A stretch of 64,000 nucleotides of DNA, from assembly GCF_027947535.2 (NCBI RefSeq), contig NZ_JAAGKO020000018.1, positions 1 to 64,000 on the forward strand, in the 5' to 3' direction. The notes beneath the pieces were generated by a model. It was not told where the DNA came from, did no database searches, and saw only the letters and a list, made by a program, of their open reading frames with translations. Each line of letters opens with the position of its first letter. Within the stretch, counting starts at the first letter, position 1. A program made the translations under genes and the position numbers. This stretch comes from Streptantibioticus silvisoli (GTDB lineage: Bacteria > Actinomycetota > Actinomycetes > Streptomycetales > Streptomycetaceae). This document shows positions 36,993-44,452 of this stretch, piece by piece.

Positions 36993-37208
36993 TCACCACC
37001 AGGCGGGGTCGAGGCGGCCCTCGATGCCGCGCAGGTGGGTGCGGGCGCAGGCGTCGCACAGGTAGTGGCGGGTGCCGTCCTCGACGGCGAGGCTCCAGGT
37101 GAGCGGTGGTGTCGCGGCGGTCGCGCGGCAGTGGGCGCAGCTGACGGGAGCGCCCGCTTCGGGAGGCTGCGGGCGGTCGGAGGCGGGTTCTGCGCCGGTG
37201 GGGTCCAC
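36993..37208 (-). CDS. Small zinc-ribbon protein
   Basis: A 71-residue protein with two CxxC pairs (Cys24/27 and Cys51/54), spaced like a zinc ribbon, and a C-terminal HLRGIEGRLDPAWW. It is convergent with the UbiB-family kinase gene, 10 bp away. I recognise it only as a conserved streptomycete hypothetical protein. The GTG at 37208 lacks a strong ribosome-binding site. Confidence 0.72.
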   Translation of the reverse strand: MDPTGAEPASDRPQPPEAGAPVSCAHCRATAATPPLTWSLAVEDGTRHYLCDACARTHLRGIEGRLDPAWW

Positions 37209-37261
37209 CGGGTGACGGTACCTGCGGGGGCGCCGGTTGTCCCGGGGTGCGGCTCAACGGG

Positions 37262-37301
37262 CGGTGGGGCCGGTCCCGTTCGGACCGGCCCCACCGTTTT
37301 T
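37262..37301 (+). terminator. Rho-independent terminator
   Basis: A perfect 15-bp stem (37262-37276 with 37282-37296), loop cgttc, then TTTTT (37297-37301) on the plus strand. The T-run makes it work best rightward, for read-through from the kinase gene, although the stem may also stop leftward transcription. Confidence 0.88.
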
Positions 37302-37328
37302 CGTTGTGCGATCGTGACCAGGCGGCGG

Positions 37329-37499
37329 TTACTGCATGACCACCTGGGCGAGGGCGCGGCGGGCCCGCAGCGAGGCGCGTTCGGCGCGGCGCTGCAGTCG
37401 GCTGGCGCGGGCCAGCCGACGGGCCATGCGTTCAGCCTCGGCCTCGTACAGGCGTTCCTGCACATGGGCACGGGCCAGCGCTTCTGGGATGAGTTGCAT
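37329..37499 (-). CDS. Small basic helical protein
   Basis: A 56-residue product beginning MQLIPEALARAH, almost entirely a charged amphipathic helix rich in Arg, Ala and Glu (ERMARRLARASRLQRRAERAS). AGGA and GAGAA precede the ATG at 37499. An in-frame ATG at 37574 would add 25 residues starting MNPSVLYAS. It lies directly downstream of wblC in the same direction. The composition suggests nucleic-acid or ribosome contact, but I do not recognise a family function. Confidence 0.6.
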   Translation of the reverse strand: MQLIPEALARAHVQERLYEAEAERMARRLARASRLQRRAERASLRARRALAQVVMQ

Positions 37500-37639
37500 T
37501 TCTCGGGTCCTGTTCTGACACCGGGTGGTGGCGTCGGGCGTTCTGGTGGAGGCGTAGAGGACGGACGGGTTCATCGGGACCTGCTTCTGCGGATCAGCTG
37601 TCGTGGGGTGGTCGATCGTGCCGGCGGGGGGTCGGAGCC

Positions 37640-37996
37640 TCATGCGACGACCGCGTCCTTGCGCGGGCGGCCACGCGGCCGCTTCCGGGCGACCACCACG
37701 CCCTGGACGAACAGTTCGCCGCCCCAGACGCCCCAGGGCTCGCGGCGGTCCTTGGCCCCGTCGAGGCAGGCCTCCCGCACCGGGCAGGTCCGGCACAGGG
37801 CCTTGGCGTATTCGACGTCGGCCGGCGTCTCGGCGAAGAAGACCTCCGGGTCGTAGGAGCGGCACGGGACCGGTACGCCGAGGCGCTCGATCTCGTCGTC
37901 GAGGTCGGACAGGGGCAGCACGGTGGCCTCCGGGGCGGCGGGCGGGGAGATCTCTTCGGAAGGCGGTACGGACGGGGAGTGCGGCTCGGGGTACAC
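37640..37996 (-). CDS. wblC: WhiB-family regulator WblC (WhiB7-like)
   Basis: WhiB7/WblC is an Fe-S transcription factor that partners the principal sigma factor and switches on intrinsic resistance to ribosome-targeting antibiotics. The 118-residue protein has the four cluster Cys (45, 68, 71, 77; LCRTCPVREACLDG), the GVWGG turn (89-93) and a C-terminal AT-hook RGRPRK (108-113), the feature that marks the WhiB7 subclass. The GTG at 37996 follows GAGGAAG. The gene is preceded by a hairpin terminator, a 119-codon ORF and a promoter with an AT-rich element, all listed separately. Confidence 0.93.
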   Translation of the reverse strand: MYPEPHSPSVPPSEEISPPAAPEATVLPLSDLDDEIERLGVPVPCRSYDPEVFFAETPADVEYAKALCRTCPVREACLDGAKDRREPWGVWGGELFVQGVVVARKRPRGRPRKDAVVA

Positions 37997-38093
37997 GGTG
38001 TGTCTTCCTCGTCTGTCGGTCGGCCGGTGGGCCGGTCGTCGTGGTCGGTACCGGGTGGGTGGTTTCCGAAGCGCCTTCGCCGTTCCCGGGTGG

Positions 38094-38139
38094 GAAAACA
38101 GAAGGGCCGCGGTACCCGGTGTGCGGGTTCCGCGGCCCT
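38094..38139 (-). terminator. Attenuator-like intrinsic terminator in the wblC leader
   Basis: Reading leftward, a 15-bp stem (38125-38139 with 38103-38117, one mismatch), a 7-nt loop, then the T-rich tail tctgttttccc. It starts 24 nt after the stop codon of the leader ORF and ends about 98 nt before the wblC start. WhiB7-type genes are known to be controlled by transcription attenuation in their leaders, which fits this place. Confidence 0.8.
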
Positions 38140-38163
38140 GGAAGGTGCCGACCTGATGCGCTA

Positions 38164-38523
38164 TCAGGCTGGATCTCTCCAGGGTTCGAGCCCGCGGAAG
38201 GGCCGCTTCTTGCTGGGGTAGAGCGTTGTTACGGCATTGCCGCCGGCAACCGGCTGCTGCTGGTGTCCGGCACCGCTGGCCACGGACCCGGATCCGGAGA
38301 TCCAGGCCGCTTCCGCCACCGATGCCTTGGTCGGTCGCTCGATGACGATCCGGAACGCTTCCGCTGCCGCGGCGACGTTCAGGGAGACACCGGTGCCATG
38401 CAGATCGGTGGCGCCGGCCATCGAGGAACCCGCGCCGAGCAGGCAGGAAGCGGCCACCGAACGGCCGAAGGACATCGGGACGTCGACCGGCGCAACAGCG
38501 GTGAAGTGCGTGTTGGTGATCAC
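38164..38523 (-). CDS. 119-codon ORF in the wblC leader
   Basis: A GTG-initiated ORF (MITNTHFTAVAPVDVPMSFG...) with a strong site GAGAGGAGG about 10 nt upstream and high GC at third positions throughout, so it looks translated. The Ala/Ser/Gly-rich middle gives way to a basic end containing YPSKKRPFRGLEPW. It lies between the likely wblC promoter and the attenuator-like hairpin. I do not recognise its family. It may be a long regulatory leader ORF, or a separate protein gene that wblC control has co-opted. An internal GTG would give a shorter 39-codon version. Confidence 0.62.
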   Translation of the reverse strand: MITNTHFTAVAPVDVPMSFGRSVAASCLLGAGSSMAGATDLHGTGVSLNVAAAAEAFRIVIERPTKASVAEAAWISGSGSVASGAGHQQQPVAGGNAVTTLYPSKKRPFRGLEPWRDPA

Positions 38524-38689
38524 GGGGACTCGCCTCCTCTCGGCGTCTTGTGGGCTTATGGGGACAGGGTCTTGCGGGGTTCTGCTGAACCGGAGGCGGT
38601 CCCGGTGAGGGGCCGTCCGGCACGTCTTTGTCCAGTACATCACGATTCGCTCGACCCCCGAAAGGGCCCGGCGACGACCGCGCCCCCGC

Positions 38690-38727
38690 AGGCTATGAGG
38701 ATTACCTCGACGGGCGCAAACTATTTT
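38690..38727 (-). promoter_or_regulatory. Likely wblC promoter with WhiB7-type AT-rich element
   Basis: Reading leftward, AAAATAGT (38720-38727) sits directly against the -35 TTGCGC (38714-38719); TAGCCT (38690-38695) follows 18 bp later. An AT-rich block just upstream of the -35 is the known recognition feature of WhiB7/WblC-activated promoters, so autoactivation is likely. The element overlaps the stop codon of uvrD2. Confidence 0.65.
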
Positions 38728-40979
38728 CCGGGGGATTCGGAAACTTTCCTCCCGATCGTTTTCCCGGAATCCGCGCCTCCGGCCGCCTCTTCGGGCGGGG
38801 CCGGCCATTCCGCCCCGGAACACAGCGCCAGGACGTCGGCGCCGAACCGCTGCATCTTGCGCGCCGGCACCCCGGCGACCCGGATCAGGTCGGCCTCGTT
38901 CTCCGGTGCGTTCTCCGCGATGGCCAGCAGGGTCTTGTCGGTGAACACGCAGTACGCGGGCTGCCCGAGGTGCTTGGCCTGCGCGGCCCGCCAGCCCAGC
39001 AGCCGTTCGTACAGGCCCTCGTCCAGCTGCGCCGGGCAGTCCTCGCACCGCATGAGCTTGATCTCGCCGGCGTCCGACAGCGCGCGGCCGCAGACCCGGC
39101 AGTGCGCCGGACCGCGCCGCCGCGGCGGTGTCCGCTCGGCGCGCGCCCCGGTGCTCCCGGTGGAGCGGTCGGCGGCACCCCAGGAGATCCCGCCGCCGCC
39201 GGACCCCGCCGTCCTCGGGGCCGGACCGCCGTGCCGCAGTCCGGTCAGGAACCGTGACGGCTGCCGTCCGCCGCGGCCGCCCGGGGAACGCGACAGCGCC
39301 CAGGACAGCGTGAGGTGGGAACGGGCCCGGGTGACGCCGACGTACAGCAGCCGGCGTTCCTCCTCGACCTGTTCCGGGGTGCGGGCGTAGGTGATCGGCA
39401 TCGTGCCCTCGGCCAGGCCGACGAGGAAGACCGCGTCCCACTCCAGTCCCTTGGCGGCGTGCAGCGAGGCGAGGGTGACGCCTTCGACGGTGGGCGCGTG
39501 CTGGGCGGCGGCGCGCTCGTCGAGTTCGGCGACGAGTTCCGCCAGCGTGGCGGCCGGCCGGGCCGCGGCGAGCTCCTCCGCCAGCCGCACCAGCGCCGCC
39601 AGCGACTCCCAGCGGTCCCGGGTGGCACCGGAACCGGCCGGCGGCCGCGGCGTCCAGCCCCGGGTGCCGAGCACCGCCCGCACCTGCGCCGGCAACGCCA
39701 CCTCCTCCTGCCCGGGGACGGCGCCGCCGCCCGCCCGGGCCGCGCCGCGCAGCAGCAGTCCGGCCTCGCGGACCTCGGCCCGTTCGAAGAACCGCTCGGC
39801 GCCGCGCAACTGGTACGGCACCCCGGCGTCGGCCAGCGCATGTTCGTACAGCTCGGACTGGGCGTTGATCCGGAAGAGCACCGCGATCTCGCTGGGCCGG
39901 GTGCCGCGGTCGATGAGCGCCCGGACGCGGCGGGCGGTGCCCTCGGCCTCGGCGGGCTCGTCGGTGTACTCGGTGAACGAGGGTTCGGGGCCGGCCGGGC
40001 GCTGCGAGACCAGGTCGAGGCGGTGGGCGGCGGCCTTGCCGGCGGCCTGGGCCAGCAGCCCGTTGGCCAGGTGGACCACCTGCGGGGTGGAGCGGTAGTC
40101 GCGCACCAGCTTGACCACTGTCGCGTCCGGGTGCCGCAACCGGAAGTCCAGCAGGTAGTCGGGGGTGGCGCCGGTGAAGGAGTAGATGGTCTGGCTGGCG
40201 TCGCCCACCACGCACAGGGTGTCGCGGCCGCCGAGCCACAGGTCCAGCAGCCGCTGCTGGAGCGGGCTGACGTCCTGGTACTCGTCGACCACGAAGTGCC
40301 GGTACTGCGACCGGACCTGCTCGGCGACGTCGAGCCGCTCCTCCAGCACCCCGACGGTCAGCAGCAGCACGTCCTCGAAGTCGATGACGTCCCGCTCCCG
40401 CTTGAGCTGTTCGTACCCGGTGTAGACGGCGGCGATCTCCGCCGGGTCGCGCGGCGCCTCGCGGCCGGCCCGCACGGCGGCCGCCGGGTAGTCCTCCGGC
40501 ACGGTCTGGGTGACCTTGGCCCACTCGATCTCACCGGTGAGATCGCGCAGTTCGGAGCGGTCCAGCCGCAGCCGCAACCGGGTGGCCGCCTCGCTGACCA
40601 GCTGGACCTTGCGCTCCACCAGCCGGGGCAGCCGACCGCCGACCGCCCGGGGCCAGAAGTACTGCAACTGCCGCAGCGCCGCCGAGTGGAAGGTGCGCGC
40701 CTGCACCCCGCCGGCCCCCAACTGGCGCAGCCGCCCGCGCATCTCGCCGGCGGCGCGCGCGGTGAAGGTGACCGCCAGCACGCTCCCGGGCTGGAGTATC
40801 CCGGCGCGCACCCCATAGGCGATCCGGTGGGTGATGGCCCGGGTCTTGCCGGTGCCGGCGCCCGCCAGGACGCACACCGGCCCGTGCAGGGCGGTCGCCA
40901 CCGCGCGCTGCTCGGGGTCGAGGCCGTCGAGCACCGCGTCGGCCGTCTCCGGCACGGGGGGGAAGAGCGCGGCTTCCAT
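38721..40979 (-). CDS. uvrD2: UvrD2-type DNA helicase with C-terminal HRDC domain
   Basis: A 752-residue superfamily 1A helicase translocating 3' to 5' on DNA. Motif I is LAGAGTGKTR, the Walker B/II motif is VVDEYQDVS, motif III is GDASQTIYSF, motif IV/V include LHAAKGLEWDAVFLVG, and motif VI is YVGVTRARSHL. A four-Cys zinc region (CRVCG and CEDCPA) and an HRDC domain (DEGLYERLLGWRAAQAKHL; ADLIRVAGV) follow, the layout of actinobacterial UvrD2. The ATG at 40979 has GGGGTGA upstream; a GTG at 40991 is the alternative. The 3' end overlaps the wblC promoter. Confidence 0.9.
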   Translation of the reverse strand: MEAALFPPVPETADAVLDGLDPEQRAVATALHGPVCVLAGAGTGKTRAITHRIAYGVRAGILQPGSVLAVTFTARAAGEMRGRLRQLGAGGVQARTFHSAALRQLQYFWPRAVGGRLPRLVERKVQLVSEAATRLRLRLDRSELRDLTGEIEWAKVTQTVPEDYPAAAVRAGREAPRDPAEIAAVYTGYEQLKRERDVIDFEDVLLLTVGVLEERLDVAEQVRSQYRHFVVDEYQDVSPLQQRLLDLWLGGRDTLCVVGDASQTIYSFTGATPDYLLDFRLRHPDATVVKLVRDYRSTPQVVHLANGLLAQAAGKAAAHRLDLVSQRPAGPEPSFTEYTDEPAEAEGTARRVRALIDRGTRPSEIAVLFRINAQSELYEHALADAGVPYQLRGAERFFERAEVREAGLLLRGAARAGGGAVPGQEEVALPAQVRAVLGTRGWTPRPPAGSGATRDRWESLAALVRLAEELAAARPAATLAELVAELDERAAAQHAPTVEGVTLASLHAAKGLEWDAVFLVGLAEGTMPITYARTPEQVEEERRLLYVGVTRARSHLTLSWALSRSPGGRGGRQPSRFLTGLRHGGPAPRTAGSGGGGISWGAADRSTGSTGARAERTPPRRRGPAHCRVCGRALSDAGEIKLMRCEDCPAQLDEGLYERLLGWRAAQAKHLGQPAYCVFTDKTLLAIAENAPENEADLIRVAGVPARKMQRFGADVLALCSGAEWPAPPEEAAGGADSGKTIGRKVSESPGK

Positions 40980-41199
40980 GGATGCGGTCACCCCGTCATG
41001 CTCGCAGGTCGGATCGGCGGGCCGGAAAAGTTGTCCACAGCCCCTCCGCTTCAGTCATACGAACGCCACCGCCTGTGGACAACGGCCCCGGGAATGGCCG
41101 GGGTCCGGTGTACGTTTTCACCACTGCCGAGGCGATGGCCCAGCACCGCCGGAGCACTGACAGCACGACGTCGAACGACGACCAAGGAGCACACGGACG

Positions 41200-41442
41200 A
41201 TGCCTGCCGGCGTGACGATGTACAGCACCACCTGGTGCGGCTACTGCCGCCGCCTGAAGAGCCAGATGCAGCGTGAGGGGATCGAGTACACCGAGATCAA
41301 CATCGAGGAGGACCCGGAGTCGGCGGCGTTCGTGGCGAAGGCGAACGGCGGCAACCAGACGGTGCCGACCGTGCTCTTCCCCGACGGCAGCACGCTGACC
41401 AACCCGTCCCTCGCCCAGGTCAAGGAGAAGATCGGCGCCTGA
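41200..41442 (+). CDS. Mycoredoxin-like glutaredoxin-fold protein
   Basis: An 80-residue protein of the mycoredoxin type. The active site is TTWCGYCRRL (Cys13 and Cys16), and TVPTVLFPDG supplies the cis-Pro. Mycoredoxins reduce mycothiol mixed disulfides in the cytosol. The match to the pattern of Mycobacterium Mrx1 (CGYC, GGNxTVPTV, DGSTLTNPS) is close. The ATG at 41200 has AAGGAG 10 nt upstream. It is divergent from uvrD2 and convergent with nudC. Confidence 0.92.
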   Translation: MPAGVTMYSTTWCGYCRRLKSQMQREGIEYTEINIEEDPESAAFVAKANGGNQTVPTVLFPDGSTLTNPSLAQVKEKIGA

Positions 41443-41463
41443 GCGGGGGGACGGGTCGCGGCC

Positions 41464-42453
41464 TCAGACCGGTTGCGCCGCCTGGCGCGGCGCGCCGGGG
41501 AGCGGCTTGCCGTACCAGAGTTCGATGAGGCGGGCGGCGATGGAGATGCCGCTGGGCGGCAGGATGTCACCGGCCTCGATGCCCTGGCGCAGGTCGTCGC
41601 GGGAGAACCAGCGAGCTTCGTGGATCTCCTCGCCGTCCACCTGGATGGTGTCGCTGCCGGCCCGGGCCATGAAGCCCAGCATCAGGCTGGACGGGAACGG
41701 CCACGGCTGGCTGGCCACGTAGCTGACCTCGGCGACCTCGACGCCGGCCTCTTCGGCGACCTCGCGGACGACGGCCTGCTCGATGGACTCACCGGGCTCG
41801 ACGAAGCCGGCGAGCGTGGAGAAGCGACCGGCCGGCCAGTGCATCTGGCGGCCGAGCAGCGCGCGGTCCTGGCCGTCGGTGACCAGCATGATCACCGCGG
41901 GGTCGGTGCGCGGGTAGTGCTCGGCGGCGCAGTCCGGGCAGCGCCGGACGTGGCCGGCGGCGACGATGGTGGTGCGGGCGCCGCAGCGGGAGCAGAAGCG
42001 GTGCATCCGCTGCCAGTTCTCCAGCGCGACGGCGTGCACCATCAGGCCTGCGTCCCGTTCGGACAGCTGGCCGCCGACCTCGCGCAGGCCGGCCGGGCGG
42101 GCGGCTGCGTCCATGCGGCCCGGCAGGCTGTCCTGCTGGAGGGCGAAGTAGTGCGTACCGCCCTCGTCGGTGCCGAGGAAGTAGCGGTGGTTCTCGCTGA
42201 CCGGGGCGTCGAACGGCGGTACCAGGACCAGTTCGGTCCGGCCGTCGGCGGTGTCCTCGACCAGCACCTGCCCGCCGGAGACCACCAGGACGCGGGTGGA
42301 CGGATGGCTCCAGGCCGCCGCGAGCCACGCCTCGTCGAGGCGGTGGTGGGCGGCGCGGTCGACGCCGGGGCGGCTGAGGGCCAGCGGACGCATGGGCAAG
42401 GGCGCTTCTGCTAGGGACAAGGTCGCTTCCAACTCCCCCTGGGACGTGGACAA
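41464..42453 (-). CDS. nudC: NAD(+)/NADH pyrophosphatase (NudC-like)
   Basis: NudC hydrolyses NAD(H), and in some bacteria NAD-capped RNA, to NMN and AMP. The protein has an N-terminal domain, a zinc ribbon (FCSRCG and RRCPDC), the Nudix box (GFVEPGESIEQAVVREVAEEAGV split by a short gap), and the NudC hallmark SQPWPFPSSLM. The start is uncertain. The frame reaches a TTG at 42453, whose -10-like TACGCT lies 6 nt upstream. GGGGGAG could instead serve an inner TTG near 42420, and an ATG lies at 42393. All retain the conserved domains. It is convergent with the mycoredoxin gene, 21 bp away. Confidence 0.88.
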   Translation of the reverse strand: MSTSQGELEATLSLAEAPLPMRPLALSRPGVDRAAHHRLDEAWLAAAWSHPSTRVLVVSGGQVLVEDTADGRTELVLVPPFDAPVSENHRYFLGTDEGGTHYFALQQDSLPGRMDAAARPAGLREVGGQLSERDAGLMVHAVALENWQRMHRFCSRCGARTTIVAAGHVRRCPDCAAEHYPRTDPAVIMLVTDGQDRALLGRQMHWPAGRFSTLAGFVEPGESIEQAVVREVAEEAGVEVAEVSYVASQPWPFPSSLMLGFMARAGSDTIQVDGEEIHEARWFSRDDLRQGIEAGDILPPSGISIAARLIELWYGKPLPGAPRQAAQPV

Positions 42454-42498
42454 TTGTCGAGCGTACGGCCGGCTCCGGGGCGGAGGCGGCCGCGCGGG

Positions 42499-43896
42499 TC
42501 AGCGGGGCCGATTGTCGGCCAGGTCGGCCCAGAGGTACGCGGTGGTCTCCACGCCCTTGAGCAACAGGTCCAGCTCGACCTTCTCGTTCACCGAGTGCCA
42601 ACCGTCGGACGGCACGGAAATTCCCAGGAAGAGCACCGGGGCCCCGAGAACGTCCTGAAGGTCGGCGGCCGGACCGGAACCACCCTCACGAGTGAACCGG
42701 ATCGGCTGCTGGAAGGCGCGGCCCATGGCGCGGACCACCGCCTGGAGGGCCGGATGGTCGAGCGGGGTCAGGCAGGGGCGGGTGGCGCCCCAGAAGGTGA
42801 TCTCGTGCCGGATGCCGGCCGGCAGCGTGGCGGCGACCCAGTCGGCGACCGCCTGCTGGACCTTGTCGGTGTCCTGGCCGGCGACCAGCCGGAACGACAG
42901 CTTGAGCTGGGCGGTGGACGGGACGACGGTCTTGCCGCCGGGGCCGCCGTAGCCGCCGTGGATGCCGTTGACCTCGGCGGTGGGGCGGGCCCAGACGCGT
43001 TCCAGGGTGCTGTAGCCGGTCTCGCCGAGGGTGGCGGAGGACTTGGCGGTGCGCAGCCAGGCGTCCTCGTCGAAGGGCAGTTCGGCGAAGAGGGCGCGCT
43101 CGTCGTCGGTCAGCGGCGTGATGCCGTCGTAGAAGCCGGGGATCGCGACCCGGCGGTCCCGGTCGTGCAGGGCGGCGGCCAGCCGGGCGGCCTCGGTGGC
43201 CGGGTTGGGCACCGCGCCGCCGAACGAGCCGGAGTGGATGTCCTGGGCGGGCCCGTACAGGTCGATCTGGCAGTCGGCGAGGCCGCGCATGCCGGTGCAG
43301 ACGGTCGGGGTCTCGGCGGACCACATGCCGGTGTCGGAGACGATCACCGCGTCGCAGGCCAGCCGGTCGGCGCGGTCGCGCAGCAGGGCGGCGAAGTTCG
43401 GCGAGCCGGACTCCTCCTCGCCCTCGATGAGCAGCTTGAGGTTGACGGCCGGCGTGGTGCGGCCGGTGGCGGCGAGGTGGGCGCGGACGCCGAGGGTGTG
43501 GAAGAAGACCTGGCCCTTGTCGTCGGCGGCGCCGCGCGCGTAGAGGCGGCCGTCGCGGGTCTCGGGCTCGAACGGGTCGCTGTCCCAGCCGTCCTCGCGG
43601 GCGGCGGGCTGGACGTCGTGGTGGCCGTAGACCAGCACCGTCGGGGCGTCCGGGTCGCCGGAGGGCCACTCGGCGTAGACCGCGGGCAGCCCGGCCGTCG
43701 GCCAGACCTCGGTCACCGGGAAGCCGGTGGCGCTCAGCTGCGCCGCGAGCCATTCGGCACTGCGGGCCACGTCGCCGGCCCGGGCGGGGTCCGCCGAGAC
43801 GGACGGAATGCGCAGCCAGGCGGCGAGGTCGGCGAGGAACGCCTCGCGGTGGGCCTCGATGTACGCGCGGACGGCGTTGTCCGTGGTGCTGGTCAT
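42499..43896 (-). CDS. M20-family dipeptidase
   Basis: The 465-residue protein is an M20 metallopeptidase like the carnosinase/DapE relatives called dipeptidases in streptomycetes. Zinc and catalytic motifs appear in order: VYGHHDVQPA, ARGAADDKGQ, the catalytic Glu pair LIEGEEESGSP, SDTGMWS and a late SVPSDGWHSVNE with the last His ligand. The dimerisation domain begins near DIHSGSFGGAVPNP. The start at 43896 (MTSTTDNAVRAYI) is ATG. Stop and nudC are separated by about 45 bp, so the pair may be co-transcribed. Confidence 0.92.
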   Translation of the reverse strand: MTSTTDNAVRAYIEAHREAFLADLAAWLRIPSVSADPARAGDVARSAEWLAAQLSATGFPVTEVWPTAGLPAVYAEWPSGDPDAPTVLVYGHHDVQPAAREDGWDSDPFEPETRDGRLYARGAADDKGQVFFHTLGVRAHLAATGRTTPAVNLKLLIEGEEESGSPNFAALLRDRADRLACDAVIVSDTGMWSAETPTVCTGMRGLADCQIDLYGPAQDIHSGSFGGAVPNPATEAARLAAALHDRDRRVAIPGFYDGITPLTDDERALFAELPFDEDAWLRTAKSSATLGETGYSTLERVWARPTAEVNGIHGGYGGPGGKTVVPSTAQLKLSFRLVAGQDTDKVQQAVADWVAATLPAGIRHEITFWGATRPCLTPLDHPALQAVVRAMGRAFQQPIRFTREGGSGPAADLQDVLGAPVLFLGISVPSDGWHSVNEKVELDLLLKGVETTAYLWADLADNRPR

Positions 43897-44452
43897 ACGT
43901 CGAGCCTAGCCCGGATGCCGGACCGGCCCGGCGGCAGGACCACCCGAAGCCGCCCGGAATCCCCCTCCGGCGCCACCCGGCGGCCCGCACCGGGCGCACC
44001 GCGGCCGCCGGACCCGGCCGGCGCCGGTGACCGCGTTCGAACGCCGGCGTCCCCCCACGCCCCGGCCGCGCGCGCCGCCGCTCCCGGCGGCACCGGGTGC
44101 CGACGGGGTGGGACGGCGGCGGGGGCGGGACGGCGGCGGGGCGCCGGCTCGGGGAGGCGACTGCGCCCGTGCCGTGCGGCAGGCGGCGCCCCTGACGGGC
44201 GGACCGGCGGATACGCGTCAAGGCGGAGGCGCGGACCGGCGGAGACCGGCGGACCGCCGGAGGCGCCGAAAGGCGGCGGCGCGGACCGGCGGAGATGCGG
44301 ACATCCCCAGAGAGATCCCCCACGCCTCACGGGCGGGCGCCGTCCCCGCTTCCGCCGACAGCGGTCGTCCCCCGACAGCAGCCGCTCCCCCGACAAGAAC
44401 CGTTCCCCCGACAGCGGTCATCCCCCCGACAAGAAGCCGCCCCCGACAGCGG
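43897..44452. repeat. Intergenic region with 18-bp tandem array at the adnA 3' end
   Basis: No gene is seen. From about 44354 to 44475 six to seven copies of an 18-bp unit, ccgacagcggtcatcccc and variants, run into the last codons of adnA (44453 is its end). The adnA terminal codons for LLSEG and stop resemble one unit, so the array may have grown from the gene end. From 43990 to 44350 there are looser GC-rich repeats around gcggaccggcgga. Confidence 0.75.
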
